Below are positions 18,051 through 26,927 of a stretch of 64,000 nt of DNA, in pieces. Under the pieces are notes generated by a model, which ran no database searches, was not told the DNA's origin, and was given only the letters and a program-made list of their open reading frames with translations. The DNA lies in assembly GCF_014648415.1 (NCBI RefSeq), contig NZ_BMRB01000006.1, forward strand, positions 62,001-126,000, given 5' to 3'. This DNA is from Actinokineospora fastidiosa. GTDB lineage: Bacteria > Actinomycetota > Actinomycetes > Mycobacteriales > Pseudonocardiaceae. Made by a program: the position numbers and the translations under genes. How positions within the stretch are numbered: the stretch's first letter is position 1; every line of letters begins with the position of its first letter.

Positions 18051-19127
18051 TCAGCGCAGCCCGGCGCCGCGGGCGATCGCGGTGTCGATCAGCGTGGACA
18101 CCAGCGTCCGGTAGTCCACGCCGGTGACCGCCCACATCTTCGGGTAGGCCGAGGTGGGGGTGAACCCGGGCATGGTGTTGACCTCGTTGATGATCAGCGA
18201 GCCGTCCTCGGCGACGAAGAAGTCGACCCGGGCCAGCCCCTGGCAGTCCAGCGCCCGGAACGCGGCGACGGCCGTCGCGCGTACCCGCTCGGTGACGGCG
18301 TCGTCGAGCTTGGCGGGGATGTCGAGGTCGCCGACGTCGAGGTACTTGGCCTCGAAGTCGTACCAGTCGACGCCGTCGTTCAGCCTGATCTCGGCGGGCT
18401 GGGACGCCTCCACGCGGCCGTCCGGGTACTCCAGGACGGCGCACTCGACCTCGCGGCCCGCGATCGCGGCCTCGACGAGCACCTTGGGGTCAATGGTCCG
18501 CGCGTGCTCGACGGCGGCGGGCAGCGCTGCCCACTCGGTCACCTTGGTGATGCCGGTGGACGAGCCCGCGCGGGAGGGCTTGACGAAGACGGGCAGCCCC
18601 AGGTGCGCGCGCTCGTCGTCGGTGAGGTCGGCGCGCCCGCGGGGCAGGTCCACGTACCGCCCGATGGGCAGCGACTCGGCGGCGAGGACCTTCTTGGTGA
18701 ACCCCTTGTCCATGGCGACGGCGCTGGCGAGCACGCCAGCGCCGACGTAGGGGAGGCCGACCATCTCCAGCAGCCCCTGGATGGTCCCGTCCTCGCCGTA
18801 CGCGCCGTGCAGCACGGGGAAGACGACGTCGACGGAGGAGAGCACCTCCCCCTCCCGTCCCGGCTCCAACAGCACCAGCCCGTCGGCCGCGGCGGGCAAC
18901 GTCAACGCGGTCCCCTCGGACACGCTGGGCAGGGTCCGCCCGGAGATCCGCAGCCGCTCAGGGTCGGACGGCCCGAGCACCCACCGCCCCGCGGGCGTGA
19001 TCCCCACGGGCACGGCCTCGAACCGCTCGGGGTCGAGGTGGGTCAGCACACTCGCCGCGGACACGCAGGAGACCGCGTGCTCGGTGCTCTGCCCGCCGAA
19101 AACCACCGCAACCCTGATTTTGCCCAT
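18051..19127 (-). CDS. ddl: D-alanine--D-alanine ligase
   Basis: 358-residue ATP-grasp enzyme that makes D-Ala-D-Ala for peptidoglycan precursors. Visible hallmarks are [14 protein letters not shown] at the N-terminus, [29 protein letters not shown] and the C-terminal [12 protein letters not shown]. The omega-loop sequence EAKYLD with its Tyr is typical of dipeptide rather than D-Ala-D-Lac ligases, so no intrinsic vancomycin-resistance role is suggested. ATG at 19127 gives the usual family length; a weak AGGG lies about ten bases upstream. The open frame continues far upstream but is non-coding there. In M. tuberculosis ddlA (Rv2981c) sits beside gpsA. Confidence 0.96.
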   Translation of the reverse strand: MGKIRVAVVFGGQSTEHAVSCVSAASVLTHLDPERFEAVPVGITPAGRWVLGPSDPERLRISGRTLPSVSEGTALTLPAAADGLVLLEPGREGEVLSSVDVVFPVLHGAYGEDGTIQGLLEMVGLPYVGAGVLASAVAMDKGFTKKVLAAESLPIGRYVDLPRGRADLTDDERAHLGLPVFVKPSRAGSSTGITKVTEWAALPAAVEHARTIDPKVLVEAAIAGREVECAVLEYPDGRVEASQPAEIRLNDGVDWYDFEAKYLDVGDLDIPAKLDDAVTERVRATAVAAFRALDCQGLARVDFFVAEDGSLIINEVNTMPGFTPTSAYPKMWAVTGVDYRTLVSTLIDTAIARGAGLR

Positions 19128-19237
19128 GAATCGGGACCCTACCCGGATGGCCCAACCCCCTGCCGACGACCGGCCCAGCACGGAAGGCATGCGGGAGGCC
19201 CGGGAACGCCGTCGGTTCGCGGGACAGGGCGTGCGGT

Positions 19238-20668
19238 TCAGAGAACCGCGGCGCGATCCGGGTTTTTCTCCGCACCCTTCCGCGCGGACTTCTCCGTCTC
19301 CCTGAACAGTTCCACCAGGACCGGCAGGGCCGCCCTCAGCTGCTCCCGCGAGCACGCCGCATATCCCAGTGCGAGGCCGAAGCGGAGGGCGCGGGCGTTG
19401 TGGTGGCGGGCCAGGCCGTCCAGGCGGAGGCCGCGGCGGGCGGCGCTGGCGATGAGGGCGCTCTCGGCGGCGGCCGTGGGCAACGGGATGACCAGGTGCG
19501 CGCCCGCGTCGTCGCCCAGGAAGGGGACTCCGCCCGCGGTGAGGGCGTCGACCAGCAGGGTGCGGCGCTCGGACATCTCGCGGCGGACCTTGCGCAGGTG
19601 GCGGCCCAGGTCGCCGTTGCGGGCGAGTTCGACCAGGACCAGCTGGCCCGCGGGCGACGGGCCGATGCCGGTGCGGTCGCGGTGTTCCAGGACGGCGGAG
19701 ACGACCGGGGGCGGGGCGACCATCCAGCCCGCACCGAGGGTCGGGGTGAGGATCTTGCTGGTGGTTCCCAGGTGGACGACGACGTCCGAGGCCAGGGCCG
19801 CCAGCAGCGGCAGCGGCGCGACGTCGTAGCGCAGTTCGCCGTCGTAGTCGTCCTCGATCACCAGCCAGCCCGCCTGACGCGCGCGTTCCACCAGTTCCAC
19901 GCGCCGCGCGGCGGACATGCGGCGGCCGAGCGGGTACTGGTGCGCAGGCGAGCAGTAGACCGCCCGCACCGCCGCCGGGAGCGCGTCGACCAGCAGGCCG
20001 TCGCCGTCGACCGGGGCCGGGATGACGCGCAGGCCCGCCGTGCGCATGGTCGCCACCGCGCGCTGGTAGCCGGGTTCCTCGACGGCCACCGTGTCGCCCC
20101 GGCGCAGGACGGCGGCGGCCAGCTCGGCGACCGCCGCGGTCGTGCCGCCGGTGGCCAGGACCGAGTCGCCGTCGTCCACGCGCAGACCGCGGTGGCGCAG
20201 CAGGTGTTCGGCCACGACCGCCCGGTACGCGGGCAGGCCCGCCCGTCGCGGGCCGGGCAGCGGGGCGGCCTCGGCGGCGCCGCGCCACGCCCGGCGCCAG
20301 GCCGCCCGGTCGATGCCGCCCGCCCACGGCGATCCCGGCGTCAGGTCCACGTCCGGCGCGGACAGCACGCCCACGCGCGGGCGACGCGGACGGGAGCGGG
20401 GCGACCCCGGCGGCGCGGTGGTGACGTACGTCCCCGACCCGTGCCGCCCGGCGATCCAGCCCTCGGCGTGCAGCTGCTCGTACGCCGCCGCCGTCACCGT
20501 CCGGCTGACGTCCAACTGCGCGGCGAGCGCCCGGGTCGACGGCAGCCGGTCGCCCGCGCGCAGCCGCCCGTCGGCGGCGGCGGCGCGCAGGGCGTCGGCC
20601 AGCTGGACGGCCAGCGGCGTGCCGGACGACCGGTCGACGCTCACCGGCAGCGCGGGGCTCTCCGCCAC
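19238..20668 (-). CDS. pdxR: MocR/PdxR-type GntR regulator with aminotransferase domain
   Basis: 476 residues. An N-terminal GntR winged helix ([31 protein letters not shown], shown partly at about residues 37-67) is fused to a fold-type I aminotransferase-like domain. The PLP-binding lysine is K305 in TTSKILTP, and the Asp partner is in [10 protein letters not shown]. Members sense PLP and often regulate vitamin B6 genes. Here it is divergent from a PNPOx-like gene, with a 69-base promoter region carrying repeats, which supports direct control of that neighbour. The start is GTG at 20668 with GAGGAGG upstream. The symbol is by family analogy; the exact ligand is inferred. Confidence 0.88.
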   Translation of the reverse strand: MAESPALPVSVDRSSGTPLAVQLADALRAAAADGRLRAGDRLPSTRALAAQLDVSRTVTAAAYEQLHAEGWIAGRHGSGTYVTTAPPGSPRSRPRRPRVGVLSAPDVDLTPGSPWAGGIDRAAWRRAWRGAAEAAPLPGPRRAGLPAYRAVVAEHLLRHRGLRVDDGDSVLATGGTTAAVAELAAAVLRRGDTVAVEEPGYQRAVATMRTAGLRVIPAPVDGDGLLVDALPAAVRAVYCSPAHQYPLGRRMSAARRVELVERARQAGWLVIEDDYDGELRYDVAPLPLLAALASDVVVHLGTTSKILTPTLGAGWMVAPPPVVSAVLEHRDRTGIGPSPAGQLVLVELARNGDLGRHLRKVRREMSERRTLLVDALTAGGVPFLGDDAGAHLVIPLPTAAAESALIASAARRGLRLDGLARHHNARALRFGLALGYAACSREQLRAALPVLVELFRETEKSARKGAEKNPDRAAVL

Positions 20669-20694
20669 AAGTGGCCTCCTCGACTAACTCAGAC

Positions 20695-20728
20695 GTGGCA
20701 CTACCAGGATGCCACTCGACGGCACTAC
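20695..20728. promoter_or_regulatory. Putative MocR operator
   Basis: Between the divergent MocR and PNPOx-like genes lie an inverted repeat (GTGGCA 20695-20700, TGCCAC 20710-20715) and a direct repeat GGCACTAC at 20698-20705 and 20721-20728, spaced 23 bases start to start. MocR regulators typically bind two direct repeats plus an inverted copy, which fits. Confidence 0.5.
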
Positions 20729-20737
20729 GGTCGACCC

Positions 20738-21376
20738 GTGACCGACCTGTCCCCCACCGACCGCAGCACGATCCGCCGCGGCAAGGCCCGCGCGGTGACC
20801 GACCGGGCCGTGCTCCACCGGATCCTGGACGCGGGCCTCGTCTGCCACCTCGCGGTGGTGCTCGACGGCGCCCCGCTGGTCCTGCCCACCGGATACGGCC
20901 GCGACGGCGACACCCTCTACCTGCACGGCTCGACCGGCGCCCGCAGCCTCCGCGAGGCCGACGAGGTCTGCGTCGCCGTCACCCTCCTCGACGGCGTCGT
21001 CTACTCCCGCTCGGTGTTCGACCACTCGATGAACTACCGCTCGGCGGTCATCCACGGCCGGGTCCGCGCGGTCACCGAACCCGAGGCGAAGCTGCACGCG
21101 CTGCGCGTGCTCACCGAGCACCTCGCCCCCGGCTCCTGGGACCACGCCCGCCGTCCCACCGACAAGGAGCTGGCCGCGACCCGCGTCCTCGGGCTCGACC
21201 TCACCGAGGCCGCCGTCAAGGTGCGCGAGGGCGGCCCGATGGACGAGGACGACGACATCGCCGCCGACGCCGTCTGGGCGGGCGTCCTGCCGATCACCCG
21301 GCAGTGGGGCGAGCCGGTGCCGTCCCCGGACCTGCGCGGCGACCACGCGGTCCCCGAGCACGTCAGGAGACGGTGA
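20738..21376 (+). CDS. Pyridoxamine 5'-phosphate oxidase family protein
   Basis: 212 residues of FMN-binding split-barrel type ([30 protein letters not shown], shown partly). This is the short, HugZ-unrelated group often annotated as PNPOx-like flavin-dependent reductases. Conserved segments include GSTGARSL and [16 protein letters not shown]. The substrate is unknown; PLP salvage is a guess from the adjacent MocR regulator. GTG at 20738 is the first start after the operator region. Its last 14 bases overlap the 3' end of the convergent cysteine dioxygenase gene. Confidence 0.85.
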   Translation: MTDLSPTDRSTIRRGKARAVTDRAVLHRILDAGLVCHLAVVLDGAPLVLPTGYGRDGDTLYLHGSTGARSLREADEVCVAVTLLDGVVYSRSVFDHSMNYRSAVIHGRVRAVTEPEAKLHALRVLTEHLAPGSWDHARRPTDKELAATRVLGLDLTEAAVKVREGGPMDEDDDIAADAVWAGVLPITRQWGEPVPSPDLRGDHAVPEHVRRR

Positions 21377-21791
21377 ACCCGCCGCGCGGGGGCCGCTCGC
21401 CCCGGTAGACGTGGATCGACACCGCCGGGTCCGCCGAGTCGTTGCGGACCTGGTGGGCATACCCCGGGCCGAAGACGCGCGACTGACCGGCGGCCAGCGC
21501 GTGCTCGACGCCCCCGACCCGCTCGGTCAGGGTCCCGGTGACAACGGTGAGCGCGCCGCTGGCCCACCCGTGGTCGTGCAGGTCGGTGGCCTGCCCCGGC
21601 AGCCAGCTCAGCAGCCACACCTCCTGGTCGAGCGTCCGCTCGACCAAGGCGGCGAAGCGCTCGTCGGGGTCGTAGCGCAGCAGGTGCGCCCAGCGGGCGC
21701 GGTCGGCGGCCACCTGCCGGGCGATGAGCACCGGGTGCGCGGCGGCGGGGGTGCCGCCCAGGGCGACAGTGTTCGGGGGCACTGCGAACAT
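21363..21791 (-). CDS. cdo: Cysteine dioxygenase type I (cupin)
   Basis: 142-residue cupin of the cysteine dioxygenase family, oxidising L-cysteine to cysteine sulfinate with an Fe(II) centre. The metal ligands are the three histidines H72 and H74 in LHDHGWASG and H113 in YAHQVRN. The ATG at 21791 follows an AGAGAGAC ribosome site. Forty-two bases upstream ends a small leader peptide with Cys codons (see 21834-21914) whose coding sequence can pair with this ribosome site. The gene appears monocistronic and ends inside the convergent PNPOx-like gene. A related thiol dioxygenase substrate cannot be excluded. Confidence 0.88.
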   Translation of the reverse strand: MFAVPPNTVALGGTPAAAHPVLIARQVAADRARWAHLLRYDPDERFAALVERTLDQEVWLLSWLPGQATDLHDHGWASGALTVVTGTLTERVGGVEHALAAGQSRVFGPGYAHQVRNDSADPAVSIHVYRGERPPRGGFTVS

Positions 21792-21833
21792 GAGGGGTCT
21801 CTCTGGTGGTCGGATGAACGGACGCGGGGCGGT

Positions 21834-21914
21834 TCACCGACAGAGACAGAGCGCGCTGGCCGCCCGGCCGAGGTCGATGGGACCCCGCCGGTCGGAACCG
21901 ATGCGCGTCAACAC
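21834..21914 (-). CDS. Cysteine-responsive leader peptide
   Basis: A 26-residue open frame starting GTG at 21914 and ending RAASALCLCR-stop. The pattern, Arg-rich then IDL-R-A-SALC near the end, matches the short leader peptides that precede sulfur-metabolism genes in actinobacteria. No Shine-Dalgarno is visible, consistent with a leaderless start. The Cys-Leu-Cys codon stretch contains GUCUCU (plus 21842-21847), complementary to AGAGAC in the cdo ribosome site (21797-21802). A ribosome stalled at Cys codons could therefore expose the cdo start. The peptide itself probably has no other function. Confidence 0.65.
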   Translation of the reverse strand: MLTRIGSDRRGPIDLGRAASALCLCR

Positions 21915-21972
21915 GGGTAGCAGGAAAGCAGACCCCGGGCGCGGTCGCAACGCGGTCCACCCGATGGGACAC

Positions 21973-21999
21973 CAATCCGGGTGGGCCGCGCGGGCGAAT
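21973..21999 (+). promoter_or_regulatory. Candidate SigK-type promoter
   Basis: CAATCC (21973-21978), 15 bases, then GCGAAT (21994-21999), upstream of the sigma factor gene. This resembles the CCATCC/CCGAAT promoter described for mycobacterial SigK and would give autoregulation, with transcription starting near 22006. Confidence 0.4.
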
Positions 22000-22042
22000 G
22001 ACAGAGTGCGACACATCCGCCGGACCTGACGGGAGCTGCACC

Positions 22043-22642
22043 ATGGCCGAACGCGCGCGGAGGCTCTCCGGCGTGCCCGACACCCCCTCGGAGCCCGCGC
22101 CCGACCCCGCCGCCCTGCTGCACCGGGTGGCCAGGGGCGACGAGTCGGCGTTCGAGCGGCTCTACGACGCGGTGTCCGGCCCGGTGTTCGGCCTGGTGCG
22201 GCGGATCGTGCGGGACCCGGCGCAGTCGGAGGAGGTGACCCAGGAGGTGATGCTGGAGCTGTGGCGCACGGCCGCGCGCTACTCCCCCGACCGCGGGTCC
22301 GCGATGACCTGGGTTATGACGCTGGCGCACCGCCGCGCGGTCGACCGGGTGCGCTCGGCGCAGTCGGCCACCGACCGCGAGGACCGCGCCCACCGGCAGG
22401 AGGCCGCCCGCCCGTTCGACGAGGTCGCCGAGCAGGTGAGCACCCGCCTGGAGTACGAGCAGGTGCGCCGCTGCCTCGGCTCGCTGACCGAGTTGCAGCG
22501 CGAGTCCGTCGAGCTGGCGTACTACAAAGGACTGACCTACCGCGAGGTGTCCGAACTGCTGGGCACCCCGCTGGGAACCATCAAGACCCGCCTGCGCGAC
22601 GGCCTCATCCGCATGCGCGACTGCCTGGGGGTGGCCCGATGA
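22043..22642 (+). CDS. sigK: ECF sigma factor, SigK-like
   Basis: 199 residues with a sigma region 2 (FERLYDAVSGPVFGLVRRIV, SEEVTQEVMLELW) and region 4 (LTELQRESVELAYYKGLTYREVSELL, partly shown), the latter ending GTIKTRLRDGLIRMRD. Pairing with an RskA-type anti-sigma factor downstream and general similarity identify the SigK/ECF19 group. It directs RNA polymerase to envelope- or redox-related genes once released from the anti-sigma factor. ATG at 22043 has GGGAG seven bases upstream. Its TGA overlaps the ATG of the anti-sigma gene, so the two are translationally coupled. Confidence 0.92.
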   Translation: MAERARRLSGVPDTPSEPAPDPAALLHRVARGDESAFERLYDAVSGPVFGLVRRIVRDPAQSEEVTQEVMLELWRTAARYSPDRGSAMTWVMTLAHRRAVDRVRSAQSATDREDRAHRQEAARPFDEVAEQVSTRLEYEQVRRCLGSLTELQRESVELAYYKGLTYREVSELLGTPLGTIKTRLRDGLIRMRDCLGVAR

Positions 22643-23376
22643 CCAGCGCCGACATCCACGCGCTGACCGGCGCCTACGCCCTGAACGCGATCCCGGAGCC
22701 GGAGCGCGCGGCGTTCGAGCGCCATCTCGCCGAGTGCGGCGCCTGCGCGCAGGAGGTCGCGGAACTGCAGGCCACAGCCGCGCGGCTGGGCGAGGCCGTC
22801 GCCGAGTCGCCGCCCCCGGCCATGAAGGCGGCGGTGATGGCCCGCATCCGCGACATCCGCCAGCTGCCCCCGGTCGGCTCGGACGGCGCTGCCGCCCCAC
22901 CCGCCCGCTCGCCGTGGCCGGTGCGCATCCTGGGCATGGCCGCCGCGGTGCTGTTGGTGGTGTCGGTGTCGTTGGGCGTCGTGCTCTACCAGACGCGCGC
23001 GGACCTCGCGGACACCCGCGCGCAGGCGGCCGTGATGTCGGAGATCCTGTCGGCGGGCGACGCCGAGCTGGTGACCGGCGCGGTGGACGGCCTGTCCGGC
23101 ACGGTCGTCTACTCCCGGGAGCGCGGCGACATCCTGCTGCTCGCCGACGGCGTCCCGGCCGCGCCCGAGGGGAAGACCTACCAGGTCTGGCTGATGGGCG
23201 GGCGGACGCCGTTCCACTCCGTCGGTCTGGTCACCCCGGACGGCCGGGGCCGCGCGGCGATCGTCGACACCACCGGGGAGGTCGCGAGCGCCACCAACGT
23301 GGGCATCACGATCGAGCCGGAGGGCGGCTCGGCGGCGCCGTCGACCGAGCCGATCATGCAGATGGACCTGTCCTAG
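22639..23376 (+). CDS. rskA: Anti-sigma-K factor RskA
   Basis: 245 residues. The N-terminal cytoplasmic zinc-associated anti-sigma domain has His-x3-Cys-x2-Cys in RHLAECGACAQE. One transmembrane helix follows (ILGMAAAVLLVVSVSLGVVLY, about residues 98-118). The extracytoplasmic RskA C-terminal domain carries the family segment EGKTYQVWLM. It holds the sigma factor at the membrane until regulated proteolysis releases it. The start overlaps the sigma stop (ATGA). Its last four bases overlap the convergent PLP-enzyme gene. The triggering signal is unknown. Confidence 0.93.
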   Translation: MTSADIHALTGAYALNAIPEPERAAFERHLAECGACAQEVAELQATAARLGEAVAESPPPAMKAAVMARIRDIRQLPPVGSDGAAAPPARSPWPVRILGMAAAVLLVVSVSLGVVLYQTRADLADTRAQAAVMSEILSAGDAELVTGAVDGLSGTVVYSRERGDILLLADGVPAAPEGKTYQVWLMGGRTPFHSVGLVTPDGRGRAAIVDTTGEVASATNVGITIEPEGGSAAPSTEPIMQMDLS

Positions 23377-24473
23377 CCGAGCGCGGCGAGGACGTCGGCG
23401 ACCAGGTCGTCGGGGTCCTCGCAGCCGCAGGAGATCCGCAGCAGGCCGGGCGGCACGGCGTCACCCCAGCGCTCGCGGCGGTCGGCTGTGGTGTGCAGGC
23501 CGCCGAAGCTCGTGGCCGAGGCGATGAGCGCCGACCGCTCGACGAACTCGGCGGCGGCCTCGGCCGACTCCAGCTCGATAGTGAGCACGCCGCCGAAGCG
23601 GCGCATCTGCCGGACCGCGACGGCGTGCGCCGGGTCGTCGGGGCTGCCGGGCCAACGCAGCCGCCTGACCCGTGGGTGGCCGCGCAGCGCGGCGTGCAGG
23701 GCGGCGGCGTTCTCGGCCTGGCGGGCCAGGCGCAGGTCGAGCGTGCCCAGCCCGCGCAACGCCAACCAGGTCTCGAAGGGGCCGGGGATCGCGCCGGAGG
23801 TGGTCCGCTCGGCCAGCAGGCGCGCCGCCCACTCCGGCGACGCCGCGGTGATGTGGCCGAGCACGACGTCACTGTGCCCGGCGAGCGCCTTGGTGTCGCT
23901 GGCGACGACGAAGTCCGCCCCGAACTCCAGCGGCCGCTGGCCCAGCGGGGTCGCGGTGGTGTTGTCCACCGCCACAAGCGCTCCCGCGGCATGCGCCCGC
24001 TCGACGACGGCGGCGATGTCGCAGACGTCGAGCCCGGGGTTGGAGGGGGTCTCGATGAGGACCAACCGCACCCCGGCGAAGTCCGCATCGGCGAGGTTCC
24101 CCCGCGCGTCAGGGGGAGTTGTCGGCAGTTCGCGGACTGCGAGGGTCAGGAAGTCGTGGGTGTAGCGGCGGGCGAGGTAATAGCCGTCCGACGGGACCAC
24201 GACGGTGTCGCCGGGGGTCGTGACCGTGCGGAGCAAGGCCGAGATCGCGGCCATTCCGGAGGGGTAGACCAGGCAGTCGCCGCCGTCGAGGTCGCCGATG
24301 GCCGACTCCAGCGCGCGCCAGGTCGGGTTTCCGGCGCGGCCGTAGAAGTCCGCAGTGGGGCCGTCGGCCAGGTGGAACTGGGAGGCCATGACCAGTTGCG
24401 GCGGGACGGGGGCGCCGGGGGTCTCCTCGGGCAGCCCGGCCCGCACGCAGCGGGTGCCGTCTCCGGTCATCAT
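23373..24473 (-). CDS. Cystathionine gamma-synthase/lyase family PLP enzyme
   Basis: 366 residues of the Cys/Met-metabolism PLP family. Conserved parts are YPSGMAAI, the [12 protein letters not shown] strand, [10 protein letters not shown] and the PLP lysine K195 in [13 protein letters not shown]. The C-terminal [14 protein letters not shown] is also typical. Whether it acts as cystathionine synthase, lyase or another gamma-elimination enzyme cannot be decided by eye. ATG ATG at 24473/24470 overlaps the gpsA stop (ATGA), so it is the last gene of a plsC-gpsA-PLP enzyme operon. It meets the convergent anti-sigma gene with a four-base overlap. Confidence 0.9.
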   Translation of the reverse strand: MMTGDGTRCVRAGLPEETPGAPVPPQLVMASQFHLADGPTADFYGRAGNPTWRALESAIGDLDGGDCLVYPSGMAAISALLRTVTTPGDTVVVPSDGYYLARRYTHDFLTLAVRELPTTPPDARGNLADADFAGVRLVLIETPSNPGLDVCDIAAVVERAHAAGALVAVDNTTATPLGQRPLEFGADFVVASDTKALAGHSDVVLGHITAASPEWAARLLAERTTSGAIPGPFETWLALRGLGTLDLRLARQAENAAALHAALRGHPRVRRLRWPGSPDDPAHAVAVRQMRRFGGVLTIELESAEAAAEFVERSALIASATSFGGLHTTADRRERWGDAVPPGLLRISCGCEDPDDLVADVLAALG

Positions 24474-25468
24474 CGCTCCGGTTTCGTCTTGCGGCCGATG
24501 AGCTCGCCCGCCATCTCGCCGGGGTGGAAGCCGTCGTGGCAGACGCGGTGGACGACCTCGGTGATCGGCATCTCGACGCCGTGGCGGGCGGCGAGCTCGC
24601 GGATCGGCGAGCACGACTTCACGCCCTCGGCGACCTGCCCGTGCTGGGCGGCCTGCGCCTGGGCCACCGTCTCGCCGCGGCCCAGCCGCTCGCCGAACGT
24701 GCGGTTGCGCGACAACGGCGACGAGCACGTCGCCACGAGGTCGCCCAGCCCGGCGAGGCCGCTGAGGGTCATCGGGTCGGCGCCGAGCGCCGCGCCGAGG
24801 CGGGCGGTCTCGGCCAGCCCCCGGGTGATCAGCGTGGCCAGGGTGTTCGCGCCGAACCCCAGCCCCGCCGCCATGCCGCAGGACAGCGCGATGACGTTCT
24901 TGCACGCCCCGCCGATCTCGCAGCCCACCACGTCGGTGATGGTGTACGGGCGGAAGTAGCCGTTGGTGCACATTCGCTGCAGCGCCACGGCCCGGTCGTG
25001 GTCCTGGCAGGCGATGACGGTCGCCGTCGGCTGCTCGGCAGCGATCTCCTTGGCCAGGTTCGGCCCCGAGACCACCGCGATCCGGTCCTGGCCGACGCCC
25101 GCGACGTCGGCGACGACCTCGCTCATCCGGCGCAGCGTGCCCAGCTCGATCCCCTTGGCCAGGCTCACCAGTGTCGCGTCCGGGTGCAGCAGGCCCCGCC
25201 ACGCCGTCAGGTTGTGCCGCAGCGACTGGCTGGGCACCGCGAGCACCACCGTCGTCGCGCCGTCCAGCGCCTCCCGGGGGTCCGATGTGGAGCGCAGCCG
25301 GTCGGGCAGCCGGACGCCGGGCAGGTACTCGGCGTTCTCCCGGTCGGTGGCGATGGCCTCGGCGAGGTCGCGGCGGCGGGCCCACAGCAGGACGTCCTGC
25401 CCGGAGTCGGCGAGCACCTTGGCGAAGGTCGTCCCCCACGACCCCGCGCCGAGCACGGTGACGGTCAC
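24470..25468 (-). CDS. gpsA: Glycerol-3-phosphate dehydrogenase [NAD(P)+]
   Basis: 332-residue GpsA that reduces dihydroxyacetone phosphate to sn-glycerol 3-phosphate for phospholipid synthesis. The Rossmann motif is [12 protein letters not shown] at the N-terminus. The substrate region has [10 protein letters not shown], and the catalytic-lysine segment is [12 protein letters not shown]-terminal helical domain follows ([12 protein letters not shown]). The GTG at 25468 overlaps the plsC stop (GTGA), showing translational coupling with the preceding acyltransferase. Supply of glycerol phosphate and its acylation are thus encoded together. Confidence 0.96.
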   Translation of the reverse strand: MTVTVLGAGSWGTTFAKVLADSGQDVLLWARRRDLAEAIATDRENAEYLPGVRLPDRLRSTSDPREALDGATTVVLAVPSQSLRHNLTAWRGLLHPDATLVSLAKGIELGTLRRMSEVVADVAGVGQDRIAVVSGPNLAKEIAAEQPTATVIACQDHDRAVALQRMCTNGYFRPYTITDVVGCEIGGACKNVIALSCGMAAGLGFGANTLATLITRGLAETARLGAALGADPMTLSGLAGLGDLVATCSSPLSRNRTFGERLGRGETVAQAQAAQHGQVAEGVKSCSPIRELAARHGVEMPITEVVHRVCHDGFHPGEMAGELIGRKTKPER

Positions 25469-26184
25469 TGCTCGGCCTCGCGGCGCGCCCCCGCGCTGTA
25501 GAACTCCGCGGGCGCCGGCTCGTCGCGGATGTCGGCCAGCAGGTCGCGCACGCGGGTCATCAGCAGGTCGGTGACCTCGCGCAGCACCTGGTTGGTCACC
25601 GGCTGCCCGCGGTAGGCCGAGAGGTCCACGGGGTCGCCGACGACGGTCCAGACCCGCTTGCGCGGGAACGGGCGGAACTTCTTGGAGTAGCCGTTCCAGA
25701 TGTCGTTGGTCCCCCATCGGGCAGCGGGCAGCACCGGCACGTCGTTCTCCAGCGCCAGGCGGGCCACGCCGGTGCGGGCGCGCATCGGCCAGCCGGTCGG
25801 GTCCTTGGTGATGGTGCCCTCGGGGTAGATGACGACGAGCTTGCCCTCGCGCAGCGCGGCGTGCGCGGCCTTGAGGCTGTCGGCGGCGCTCGTGCTGCCC
25901 CGGTACACCGGGATGCCGCCGGACCCGGCCAGGATGCGGCCGAACACGGGCACCTTGAACAGGCTGTCCTTCGCCATGAACCGCGGCACCCGCCGGTTGC
26001 GGTGCACGAAGACGGCGTCGTTGGGCGGGTCCAGGTGGGACACGTGGTTCATCACCAGCAGCGCGCCGCCGGTCGCCGGGATCTTCTCCGCGCCCCGGTA
26101 GGTGCGCTTGCCCAGCCAGCTCAGCGGGTAGAAGATCGATGCGGCCGCCAACACCCAGAAGCCGCTCTTCTCGCGCTTGCCCAC
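25465..26184 (-). CDS. plsC: 1-acyl-sn-glycerol-3-phosphate acyltransferase
   Basis: 239-residue PlsC-type acyltransferase for phosphatidic acid synthesis. The catalytic HX4D motif is in [11 protein letters not shown], with [18 protein letters not shown] and the acyl-acceptor motif VIYPEGTIT following in the usual order. A hydrophobic N-terminal segment ([15 protein letters not shown]) suggests membrane association. The GTG at 26184 has GAGGAGG six bases upstream; the longer open frame to 26625 has no support. It is the first gene of the plsC-gpsA-PLP enzyme operon. Confidence 0.93.
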   Translation of the reverse strand: MGKREKSGFWVLAAASIFYPLSWLGKRTYRGAEKIPATGGALLVMNHVSHLDPPNDAVFVHRNRRVPRFMAKDSLFKVPVFGRILAGSGGIPVYRGSTSAADSLKAAHAALREGKLVVIYPEGTITKDPTGWPMRARTGVARLALENDVPVLPAARWGTNDIWNGYSKKFRPFPRKRVWTVVGDPVDLSAYRGQPVTNQVLREVTDLLMTRVRDLLADIRDEPAPAEFYSAGARREAEQ

Positions 26185-26275
26185 CCCGGTCCTCCTCTTC
26201 GTCGGTGCTGAGGTGAGAGTCTGGCTTGCGCCCGCGCTGGGGGTCCAGACGGGGTGGCTGGCAGGATCGCGAAGC

Positions 26276-26869
26276 ATGGTCGACATCGTGATCCCGGTGA
26301 AGCACCTGGACCGGGCGAAGTCGCGGCTGCGGGGCGCGCACCCCGACCACCGCGCGCTCGTCCTCGCCGTGGTCAGGGACACGGTCACGGCCGCGGTCGC
26401 GGCGAGCGCCGTGCGCACCGTGCTGGTGGTGTGCGAGGACGAGCGGGTGGTCGAGGGGCTGGCGGGCACCGGGGCGGAGTGCGTCGACGAGCGCGGCCTG
26501 CCCGGCCTCAACGCCACGCTGCGCTTCGGCGCGCGACTGCTGCGGGAGCGCGACCCGGACTCCGTCGTGGCCGCGCTGCAGGCCGACCTGCCCGCGCTGC
26601 GCCCCGGGGACCTCGACGCCGCCATCGCCGAGGCGGCGGGCAGGCGCGCGTTCGTCCCCGATCACGAGGGCACCGGCACGGTGTTGCTCCTCTCGGCCCC
26701 CGGCGGTCCGCTGATGCCGCGCTTCGGCGTCGGCTCGGCCGCCCGGCACGCCGAGACCGCCGTCGCGGTGGGCGTCCACCTGGCCGCGCTGCGCCACGAC
26801 GTCGACACCCCCGCCGACCTCGCCGCGGCCGCCGCGCTGGGTGTCGGTCGCCACACCGCCGCCCTCTGA
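26276..26869 (+). CDS. cofC: 2-phospho-L-lactate/PEP guanylyltransferase (F420 biosynthesis)
   Basis: 197-residue nucleotidyltransferase that joins GMP to 2-phospholactate or phosphoenolpyruvate in coenzyme F420 assembly (CofC; FbiD in mycobacteria). The N-terminal nucleotide-binding segment [15 protein letters not shown] and the metal-binding [13 protein letters not shown] are visible, followed by [10 protein letters not shown] and [14 protein letters not shown] at 26276 is the natural start. M. tuberculosis carries the same gene (Rv2983) between gpsA and ppk, as here. The organism therefore probably makes F420, though fbiA/B/C are not in this window. Confidence 0.93.
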   Translation: MVDIVIPVKHLDRAKSRLRGAHPDHRALVLAVVRDTVTAAVAASAVRTVLVVCEDERVVEGLAGTGAECVDERGLPGLNATLRFGARLLRERDPDSVVAALQADLPALRPGDLDAAIAEAAGRRAFVPDHEGTGTVLLLSAPGGPLMPRFGVGSAARHAETAVAVGVHLAALRHDVDTPADLAAAAALGVGRHTAAL

Positions 26870-26927
26870 CCTGAGAATTCACACTCTTGGTGGGCTTTCG
26901 CCGCGTTGGTGGCGCAGAATGCGAAAC

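Noticed and set aside
18051-20327. Extended ddl reading into the MocR gene (758 codons)
   Set aside because: Only the last 358 codons match D-Ala-D-Ala ligase. The upstream part is an alternate frame of the MocR gene with low-complexity Arg/Pro/Gly text.
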